Assembly (NCBI GenBank): GCA_026692905.1
Contig: JAPLNL010000014.1
Coordinates: 3,513-40,618 of the forward strand
Source of the DNA: Planctomycetota bacterium
GTDB taxonomy: Bacteria > Planctomycetota > Planctomycetia > Pirellulales > Pirellulaceae
Length of the DNA: 37,106 nt
Direction: 5' to 3'
Notes under the pieces: model-generated
The model's input: the letters and a program-made list of their open reading frames with translations, nothing else
What the model was told of the DNA's origin: nothing
The model's database searches: none
Position numbers and translations under genes: made by a program
Shown here: piece after piece, positions 30,972 through 37,106 of the stretch
Numbering within the stretch: position 1 is the stretch's first letter
Layout: each line of letters opens with the position of its first letter

Positions 30972-32562
30972 GGTGAAGTGAACTTTCGAGGCGCGACAGC
31001 GCAAAAATAGCATCGGCTTTGACGGAAGCATTCTCGTCCTGCAAGAGCGGTTTCAGCAGTTCAATGGCTTCGTCACGGTTTAGTCCGGCGACGATGGTGT
31101 GGATGGCTGCGGCTCGGACTTTTTCGCTTTCGTCCTCGATGGCTTTGAGAACCATGTCGGAAAGCCCATGCTCCATCCCAAGGAACCGTGCAGCGTGGAT
31201 CGCTAGACTACGTTTAACTGCTGACTGAGATCGGGCATACCTTTCGATAACCTCTTTAAAGCCAGCTTCGGCGACACGGACAATCCTGGCGTACGCTTTC
31301 AGGTGCGATTCAGGCCAGTCGTCTAGATGTTTGATCAGTTCTTCGCACCGGAAATCAGAAAGTGCAAACTCGATACTGGTTCGAACAGCAGTGGCTTGGC
31401 TAGGATAGATCTCAAGCAATCGGTCCAAGGCCTTGCGCAAACTCGTTTTCCAAGGTGGGGGAACGTAGGACTCCATACCGATGTTCTCAAAGCAATCGCT
31501 CAAGACCATGACGACCACATCGGTTTTTAGCGACTTCAGATTTCGAATCGCAGAGGCGCAGGCCGGTGCGACAGAAGGATCCTTCGAATCTAGCAATTGC
31601 GTAACACCGTGGATTACTTTGTCTGGTGTGGTGTCTGCGACAGATAGCAGCTGAATCAATGCACATCGATGTTCGAGCGGAAACGCTTCGTCTGCGAAGT
31701 TGAATTGTTCGAGGCAAGGTATGGGGATATTCATCCCTAAATTCTTCGAAACAAACGGCGTAATCCCAAACTTGGACGTCAGGTCAGCGAGTCGCATCGC
31801 CATTGAGGGATCGTTTCTTTCGCTCATGATTTTCACTGCCTTAGGGCCAGCGCCGCGGCTCCACAGAACTCCCGCTAAGAGTTCGACGACTTGGGTGCGG
31901 TTGGATTGCGTTAGTTGTCGAATCACAACTTTGTGGATGGGCTCACTTCGCGTTGACTGAAACAGATCTTTAAAGGCGGCGTCATCCCAATTCGATGCGC
32001 ACAGCCAAGCGTCCACGATTTGCAAAATTCGGTGGTCATTGAAAAGCAATATGGACTGCCACAGATCGGCCAGCAATTGTTCTCGGTTGGCTTCATTGTT
32101 TTTGCTAAGTCGGTAGCGGGCTTCCGTACCGAACGCTGTGGCAATTCCGATCGTTAGTTCGGACGCGACAATTTGCTGCGGGTCATCGGTCGATTGGGCT
32201 GCCAAAATGAGATGATAAAAGAGGGGGGCAATCCTAAGCTTTGCGATTGCGCACAAAGCCCTTTGACGCTTGATTGGCTCTCGGTCGGCAAGCCCAGCTT
32301 CGATCGCTGCAAGCAGCAAAGGAACGTGCGTCCGGAGCAATGGTAGTTCGGCTTCTTGGCACTCATCTATTCGTTCCAGGATCGTTGCTATGTCGGCGTC
32401 ACCCCCACGTTGAATCAGTGTTTGCAACGCATTCGACCGAACTTGGGTGATGGGGCTACAAAGTGCTTGCCCGAGGACTTCGACGCAAGCAAGATTGGAC
32501 TTTTGCCCTAGAATGCGAAAAGTCTCCTGAAGGGATGAACTGTAGGGTATGACGGTCTGCAA
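30961..32562 (-). CDS. HEAT-repeat protein
   Basis: 533-aa all-helical protein. Repeated helical pairs with HEAT-like spacing run along it, clearest at the ends: SPITQVRSNALQTLIQRGG near 40, and ESEKVRAAAIHTIVAGL and NASVKADAIFALSRLE near 485-525. Such folds act as protein-binding scaffolds. No signal peptide is seen. The start TTG at 32562 is supported by AAGGA 8 bases upstream. It heads the operon with the small membrane protein, RidA, rsmA and ribE, and its stop overlaps the next gene. No partner can be named. Confidence 0.78.
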   Translation of the reverse strand: MQTVIPYSSSLQETFRILGQKSNLACVEVLGQALCSPITQVRSNALQTLIQRGGDADIATILERIDECQEAELPLLRTHVPLLLAAIEAGLADREPIKRQRALCAIAKLRIAPLFYHLILAAQSTDDPQQIVASELTIGIATAFGTEARYRLSKNNEANREQLLADLWQSILLFNDHRILQIVDAWLCASNWDDAAFKDLFQSTRSEPIHKVVIRQLTQSNRTQVVELLAGVLWSRGAGPKAVKIMSERNDPSMAMRLADLTSKFGITPFVSKNLGMNIPIPCLEQFNFADEAFPLEHRCALIQLLSVADTTPDKVIHGVTQLLDSKDPSVAPACASAIRNLKSLKTDVVVMVLSDCFENIGMESYVPPPWKTSLRKALDRLLEIYPSQATAVRTSIEFALSDFRCEELIKHLDDWPESHLKAYARIVRVAEAGFKEVIERYARSQSAVKRSLAIHAARFLGMEHGLSDMVLKAIEDESEKVRAAAIHTIVAGLNRDEAIELLKPLLQDENASVKADAIFALSRLESSLHHDS

Positions 32563-32978
32563 TTTTCAATTCCTTATGAGGCCCAGAGTAAAACGATTGT
32601 CCTCAATCGTTTCCGAACCCGAGTCTCCAAGAATATCATCGGAATGCTGCCTAAAATACTTAGGTCGATTAGGATCGGTTGCAAAACTCCAAGGAGCGAC
32701 AATCCGGGATATAGGAGTTGTACGAGTCGAAATGAGGGTTGTAGGAGTTTGGCCATCGACGTTGTCCCAACAATTTGGTGCTCGGGAGGGTGACGCGGTT
32801 TGGCTCCTGCCGAACGATTTTGGAGCCGAAAAGCAGCCGGATTCCCATCCGTCGGGAAAAAATGCGTTGTAACTGCGAGTTTTGGCTATTGAAGGCTCCA
32901 AGCTGAACGGCTACGATACGTGGCCCTAAACGCGCTGCGTTTTTCCATTTCGTTTCGTTTTAACTAAATTCGCTGGCT
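32563..32978. other. Divergent intergenic region with a repeat, upstream of rpsR
   Basis: The 416-bp region separates the HEAT-protein operon from rpsR and should contain both promoters. It includes GAGTAAAACGATTGTCCTCA then ATCGTTTC at 32586-32613, a copy of the palindrome found in the 177-bp repeats at 22724-23092. Open frames run through on both strands (about 110 codons), but neither resembles a known protein; I do not call them. Confidence 0.5.
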
Positions 32979-33263
32979 ATGTTCAATTCGCGTCGACCTG
33001 CAAACGGAAAAAGAGTCCCTCGAAAAAGAGCGCGTCTACGCACTAAAATCAAGAAACGTGATCCACTACTCGTCGAAGGCAAACGGCCGCGACCGATGTA
33101 CGTTGATTACAAGGATATCGAACTGCTGACGAAGTTGGTGAATCGCCACGGCCGAATTGTTAGCCGACGAAAGTCCGGCTGTTCTGCAGCTAGCCAGCAC
33201 GCTGTCAGCCAAGCTGTCAAGCGAGCCCGGTTTATGGCTTTGATGCCATATGTTGGAGAGTAA
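32979..33263 (+). CDS. rpsR: Ribosomal protein bS18
   Basis: 94-aa small-subunit ribosomal protein. The conserved core is YKDIELLTKLVNRHGRIVSR followed by RKSGCSAASQHAVSQAVKRA and RFMALMPYVGE. A 40-residue Arg/Lys-rich N-terminus makes it somewhat longer than E. coli S18 (75 aa). In many bacteria rpsR sits in rpsF-ssb-rpsR-rplI; none of those genes is here. Instead its stop overlaps the start of a thioesterase gene (TAATG), an unusual pairing. Confidence 0.92.
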   Translation: MFNSRRPANGKRVPRKRARLRTKIKKRDPLLVEGKRPRPMYVDYKDIELLTKLVNRHGRIVSRRKSGCSAASQHAVSQAVKRARFMALMPYVGE

Positions 33264-33709
33264 TGCCCTCGGTTTTTACTTTTGAGCGTCGTGTCGAATT
33301 CTGCGAGACCGACGCTGCAGGCATCGCCCACTTCTCTTCGCTAATTGTTTTCATGGAGCAAGCGGAACACGCTCTTCTCCGATCTCTTGGGTTAAGCGTA
33401 GCTCTGACGCACACATCTCTGTTCAAAAAATCCGTTTCAAAAGATACGACATACAGCTGGCCACGCGTCAAAGTGGAATGCGATTTCCAAGCTCCTGCTC
33501 GATTCGAAGATGTGCTTTGGATAGAAACCTCTGTCGCTTCCCTTGGGACCAAGAGCGTTACCTATCAACACCGAATCACAAACAATGGTAGCGTTATCGC
33601 CTCAGGCAAAATGACTTGTGTATGTTGCGCATTGCAAGGTGACTCAATGGCCAGCGTCCCGGTCCCACCTCGCATTCGAGAATTGCTGCAACGGTTCGCT
33701 CCAACGTAG
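33263..33709 (+). CDS. Acyl-CoA thioesterase (4HBT/hotdog family)
   Basis: 148-aa hotdog-fold protein of the YbgC/4-hydroxybenzoyl-CoA thioesterase type. The signature is VEFCETDAAGIAHFSSLIVF, with the catalytic-type Asp in the ETDAAG motif, followed by EQAEHALLRSLG. Further family blocks are FQAPARFEDVLWIETSVASL and SVIASGKMTCVCC. The ATG overlaps the rpsR stop by one base (TAATG), so it is probably translated by re-initiation. Its substrate is unknown; a general acyl-CoA housekeeping role is likely. Confidence 0.9.
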   Translation: MPSVFTFERRVEFCETDAAGIAHFSSLIVFMEQAEHALLRSLGLSVALTHTSLFKKSVSKDTTYSWPRVKVECDFQAPARFEDVLWIETSVASLGTKSVTYQHRITNNGSVIASGKMTCVCCALQGDSMASVPVPPRIRELLQRFAPT

Positions 33710-33770
33710 AGGATGAGGCCACGAGTCCATGTTCGGACTTGCCTAACTGAGTCGAAGGCGCTATGACTCG

Positions 33771-34237
33771 TCAACTCTGTTCTTCGCACTCACTCCACAG
33801 TTCCATCAACCGCACGATATGTTTCGCTGCGATGAGCGTGTGTCCTTTGAGCGAGGCAAGTTCAGGCGTGGAGTCCAAATCGATGACTTCACCTGATGGC
33901 AATCGAATTTCCTGTCCATCATAGTCTTTGAGCACTTGCGGATTGCATCCATCGCCCGGCGCTTCTGGAGAAGTGTCCATGTGGGCATTGAGGAGGATGG
34001 TCGGTACCTGCCGATTGATAGTTGATGGAACGGTACCCCAAATCAGTCCATGATCGTCTTGCTGAGCATCTTCAATACCCCCAGGCTCAGTAGTTGGTTA
34101 AGAAGCAGTTTTCCAAGAACGAGTTGGCCTGGGCTGCTTGGGTAAGCATCCGATTCAGGATTCGCTGCCGTCCCGATACGAACGTATTGTAGAAAGCGAT
34201 CCAGAAGCTGTTGTTGATTGATATCGGCTGAATTCAT
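33771..34237 (-). pseudogene. Peptidase T (pepT) pseudogene, frameshifted and truncated
   Basis: An N-terminal piece (34237-34043, MNSADINQQQLLDRFLQYVR...LLNQLLSLG) matches the start of M20-family tripeptidase PepT. After a run of five C/G at 34078-34082 the correct frame continues one base over: IEDAQQDDHGLIWGTVPSTI, then ILLNAHMDTSPEAPGDGCNP and LASLKGHTLIAA. This is the PepT region carrying the first zinc-ligand His (AHMDTSP). The expected next part (TDG-x-LLGADDKAG and about 270 more residues) is missing; the frame ends at 33771 after unrelated sequence. One frameshift plus loss of the whole C-terminal part makes it non-functional. A sequencing error could explain the frameshift but not the truncation. 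Confidence 0.85.
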
Positions 34238-34356
34238 GATATGTCGTTGATGGTTGCGAAGATAGAATCGGGCTGAATGGAGAAACAGAGTCTGCCCACG
34301 GAAAAGTTTTTGTCCGCAGCGCCGCCATTCTCGGCGGCGGTCGCGTCCCGATTCCG

Positions 34357-34641
34357 CTATGCTTCTGGCTCGCCGACGTCGACCTCACTCCAATCGATGT
34401 CCTTTTTCATGTTTTCAAGTTCAGCCAGAACCTCCTGTGCTCGCGACAAATCGCACTGCCTAACAACGACCGTAATATCTCCTGGTGCTTCGGCGTGAAA
34501 GCCAGTTGTAAACGAACCTGTCGTGGTACCCTGGATACCGCTTTCGGACAAAGCGGCAAGTAAGGCGGCCGCTTCGACCTCGCTGCAGTAGCGTGTCAGT
34601 GATGTAGGGTTATTGGGATCGCCTTGAAGTGGATTGCTCAT
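34357..34641 (-). CDS. DUF2007-like small protein
   Basis: 94 aa. The run TRYCSEVEAAALLAALSESGIQG followed by DITVVVRQCDLSRAQEVLAEL fits DUF2007, a small domain annotated as a putative signal-transducing protein; its function is not established. It ends in an acidic tail. AAGGGGA is 6 bases before the ATG. It is on the same strand as the membrane protein upstream (139-bp gap) and as the pepT remnant downstream (119-bp gap). Confidence 0.75.
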   Translation of the reverse strand: MSNPLQGDPNNPTSLTRYCSEVEAAALLAALSESGIQGTTTGSFTTGFHAEAPGDITVVVRQCDLSRAQEVLAELENMKKDIDWSEVDVGEPEA

Positions 34642-34779
34642 TCGATGTCCCCTTGAAGTGTTTTGATTTCTATTTCTATTTTCTTAATTAAGCGTAGCAC
34701 ATTCGGCCCGGAAAGCGGTACCTGCGCCACGAACTCCACCGAGCTATACCGAGCTGTAGGTTGATCTTGCACCACATGC

Positions 34780-35478
34780 TTAATCGCTCACGGTTTCACT
34801 TCCGAAAAGAATCTTCCACACCATTCCCATTAAAGCACGAGGCAATCCGAACCAATCGTAAGCAAAGTCCCCCATGCCGGTGAAGCCATTGAGTGAATAG
34901 GCCGCAACCAATCCTGCCACAAGCAGGTTCGCTGCTGGCAAAAACATCCAGCAGAATTTTCGGCCCAACCGCCGTACTTCGCTCGTCCCGGTCTGGCACT
35001 GGATTGCGACCGCCGTAATGTGGTAACTGATGCCAAAACCAAGGACGAGGCAGCGAAGCGATGCGAACAATAAAAGCGAGACAAGCCAGAGCAGAATCGT
35101 TGCGGTTGGCACAAAGTAGGGTGCGGCCAACATGATCCAGTTGCCTCGACCCAGCCACCGAACTCTTGATCCTTTTGCCCGGTTGGCTCCATAACCGATC
35201 ACGGGATGAAGCATGGCAAAGGCCAAAATCGATTGCGTCAGATCCCTTTCTAATTCAACCGTTCTCCTCGCAAAAACAGATTGGGCGAACTTTGTTCGGG
35301 CTAAAAATACGAAAATCCCAATCCCGATCGCAAACATGACCGCATAGCCGGGGTAGGTCGAAACCTGCGAAAAAAGCCTCCACCAGGCGTAAAATGTCAA
35401 GGGGAGCGTAAAAATGGCCAAAAATGCTGCTGGCCACTTGGTCCATTCCACCAATCTGTCAATTCGTTTGGAAATCAT
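34780..35478 (-). CDS. Polytopic membrane protein, likely M50-peptidase relative lacking the zinc motif
   Basis: 232 aa with about five hydrophobic segments. The order of blocks resembles planctomycete M50-type membrane metallopeptidases: a conserved LARTKFAQSVFARRTVELER, then GRGNWIMLAAPYFVPT and LGFGISYHITAVAIQCQTG. In active members a HELTH zinc motif is expected at the position that here reads RDLTQ (78-82). If the alignment is right, both His and the Glu are replaced, so the protein would be a catalytically dead relative. This is my inference from memory of the family; the membrane protein itself is well supported. Confidence 0.6.
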   Translation of the reverse strand: MISKRIDRLVEWTKWPAAFLAIFTLPLTFYAWWRLFSQVSTYPGYAVMFAIGIGIFVFLARTKFAQSVFARRTVELERDLTQSILAFAMLHPVIGYGANRAKGSRVRWLGRGNWIMLAAPYFVPTATILLWLVSLLLFASLRCLVLGFGISYHITAVAIQCQTGTSEVRRLGRKFCWMFLPAANLLVAGLVAAYSLNGFTGMGDFAYDWFGLPRALMGMVWKILFGSETVSD

Positions 35479-35641
35479 ATCGACCGTTAGTGTAATCTCT
35501 TCCCGAGAAACCTAGACCAACCATGGGCGTCATTGACCTTGGAATTTGGGGCGACGGCGTTAAGCTTTTAGGTAGGGACTAGTCCTGTGGTTCGCAGACA
35601 CTTCCCAAATATTCGAAATCGATCCCAATTTAGAGTTGTCC

Positions 35642-37036
35642 ATGAGAATTGTTGAGCATGACGTTGTGGTTTTGGGTGGTGGACCTGGTGGATACGTTGC
35701 CGCTATTCGGGCCTCCCAACTGGGTATGAATGCAGCTTGCATTGATGACAACCCGAAATTCGGTGGCACTTGCCTTCGCGTTGGCTGCATTCCAAGCAAG
35801 GCGTTGTTGGAATCCAGCCACATTTATCATGACACCAAAGCTGGCCTGTCCAATCATGGAATCGTGGTTGGAAACGTTCAGCTCGATTTGCCAACCATGA
35901 TGAAACGCAAAGACCAAGTGGTGCAAACCCTGACCGGTGGCATCGATTTGCTCTTCAAAAAGAACAACGTTACACCGTATCGAGGTAAGGGACAACTTCA
36001 AGACGCGAACACCATTGTTGCCCAGATTGGGGACGAAACGATTCTGTTTAAAGCCAAGCATATTATTTTGGCGACAGGTTCGCGTCCTGCGACGATGCGA
36101 GGTGTCGAGGAAGATGGCGATTTGATTGGCAACAGCACAGCAGCGCTTTCTTACCCAACTGTCCCAGAGCATTTGACCGTAATTGGCGGTGGCTACATCG
36201 GACTGGAGCTCGGAAGTGTTTGGAACCGGCTCGGCAGCAAGGTGATTGTTCTTGAGGCCATGGACCGAATGCTACCTGGCATGGATCAAGAGTTGAGTCA
36301 GCTTGCATTCCGGATCTTTAGTCGCCAGGGTATCGAGTTCCGATTGAATTCATGGGTTGAGAACGCACGGGTCGAAAACGGCAAGTGTGTTGTTCGTTGC
36401 AAAGGAGCAGAGCCAATCGTATGCGATCGCGTTTTGCTGGCCGCTGGCCGAGTACCGAACTCAGTTGGGATCGGACTTGAAACAGCTGGAATCGCGACCG
36501 ACAAACGAGGCTTCGTCACCGTTGATGCAAATTATCAAACATCGGTGCGGGGCGTCTATGCGCTGGGTGATTTGATCGGCGGAGCAATGCTCGCGCACAA
36601 GGCGATGGAAGAAGCCGTCGTTTGCATCGAGAAGATTGCGGGGATCCATTCGCATTTCAATTACGATTGCATCCCAGCGATTGTGTACACCCATCCCGAA
36701 ATAGCGACGGTTGGCAAAACCGAAGAGCAGCTCAAAGAAGCTGGTATCGAGTACAAGAAGGGGGTTGGGGCTTACGGAGCAAACGGTCGAGCCAGAACAC
36801 TTGGCGAAATCGAGGGTCGTGTCAAGATTTTGGCGGATGCAAAAACAGACCGCGTGTTGGGCGTTCACATCATCGGTGCTCGAGCGGGTGATTTGATCGC
36901 CGAAGCAGCCATCGCGATCGAGTTTGGAGCAAGCAGCGAGGACATCGCACGCTCCTGCCACGCCCACCCAACGTTGGCTGAAACGATGCACGAAGCGGCC
37001 TTGGCTGTAGACAACCGAGCGATCCACTCGGCTTAG
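35642..37036 (+). CDS. lpdA: Dihydrolipoyl dehydrogenase (E3)
   Basis: 464-aa FAD flavoenzyme that reoxidises lipoyl groups of 2-oxoacid dehydrogenase complexes. FAD-binding VVVLGGGPGGYVAAIRA, the redox-active disulfide GGTCLRVGCIPSKALL, NAD-binding VIGGGYIGLELGSVW, the second FAD motif GVYALGDLIGGAMLAHKAMEE, and the C-terminal dimer-interface HAHPTLAETMHEA (His-x4-Glu) are all present. I chose the ATG at 35642; a TTG two codons upstream is possible. No E1 or E2 gene adjoins, so it probably serves several complexes. Confidence 0.96.
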   Translation: MRIVEHDVVVLGGGPGGYVAAIRASQLGMNAACIDDNPKFGGTCLRVGCIPSKALLESSHIYHDTKAGLSNHGIVVGNVQLDLPTMMKRKDQVVQTLTGGIDLLFKKNNVTPYRGKGQLQDANTIVAQIGDETILFKAKHIILATGSRPATMRGVEEDGDLIGNSTAALSYPTVPEHLTVIGGGYIGLELGSVWNRLGSKVIVLEAMDRMLPGMDQELSQLAFRIFSRQGIEFRLNSWVENARVENGKCVVRCKGAEPIVCDRVLLAAGRVPNSVGIGLETAGIATDKRGFVTVDANYQTSVRGVYALGDLIGGAMLAHKAMEEAVVCIEKIAGIHSHFNYDCIPAIVYTHPEIATVGKTEEQLKEAGIEYKKGVGAYGANGRARTLGEIEGRVKILADAKTDRVLGVHIIGARAGDLIAEAAIAIEFGASSEDIARSCHAHPTLAETMHEAALAVDNRAIHSA

Positions 37037-37066
37037 AGACCCAGCGGCCGTCTCGCTTTCTTTTTA

Positions 37067-37106
37067 GAATTGCTTGCAATTCCAACGGGAGTGCGAGGCT
37101 CCTGCC
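37067..37106. repeat. Hairpin and partial GC-rich repeat at the window end
   Basis: GAATTG-CTTG-CAATTC (37067-37082) forms a hairpin just after lpdA, preceded by TTTCTTTTT. The following CGGGAGTGCGAGGCTCCTGC is a GGAG...CTCC palindrome cut by the window edge. It may be the lpdA terminator region, but the T-run comes before and not after the stem. Confidence 0.5.

Noticed and set aside
32549-32901. Opposed open frames of about 107 and 111 codons before rpsR
   Set aside because: They cover the same DNA on both strands, overlap the HEAT-protein start and a palindromic repeat, and match no family I know.

Overview
The window looks like a chromosomal stretch from a planctomycete, most likely a Pirellulaceae/Rhodopirellula-type organism. 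This rests on family-level recognition and not on any database search. The pointers are a Rho factor with a Gly/Pro/acid-rich N-terminal insertion, a thioredoxin fused to a YHS-like domain, large membrane proteins of planctomycete type, a VHL-beta/metallopeptidase fusion, loose operons, and many palindromic intergenic repeats. I see no tRNA, rRNA, CRISPR array, transposase or phage gene.

Left part (1-9.3 kb). A minus-strand operon encodes a secreted thioredoxin/YHS protein, a secreted Ig-like protein and a secretin of the type II secretion/type IV pilus superfamily. Rho and rnpA (RNase P protein) follow on the plus strand, with no rpmH beside rnpA. They converge on a RoxA/MauG-like di-haem cytochrome c.

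Middle (9.5-21.1 kb). A GT-C type membrane glycosyltransferase lies downstream of a 31-bp palindromic tandem array. A lone LuxR-type response regulator sits on the minus strand. A LolC/LolD-like ABC pair has overlapping genes. An ExeA/GspA-like AAA ATPase overlaps a BY-kinase/ParA-like P-loop protein. A UDP-sugar epimerase and an HpnB/CrtQ-like GT2 glycosyltransferase follow. Together these suggest envelope or exopolysaccharide export, and the secretin and ExeA-like ATPase could belong to one trans-envelope machine.

Right part (21.3-37.1 kb). This holds an unusual kinase-PP2C fusion, a SNF2-family helicase, and a secreted VHL-beta protein with two zinc-metallopeptidase modules. A minus-strand housekeeping operon runs HEAT protein, small membrane protein, RidA, rsmA, ribE. 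Then come rpsR with an overlapping thioesterase gene, a frameshifted and truncated peptidase T pseudogene, a DUF2007 protein, a membrane protein that looks like an M50 peptidase with its zinc motif lost, and dihydrolipoyl dehydrogenase.

The most unusual items are the kinase-phosphatase fusion, the VHL-peptidase fusion, the putative M50 pseudoenzyme, and several families of palindromic intergenic elements. One of these, about 120 bp long, occurs twice in opposite orientation with a conserved core.
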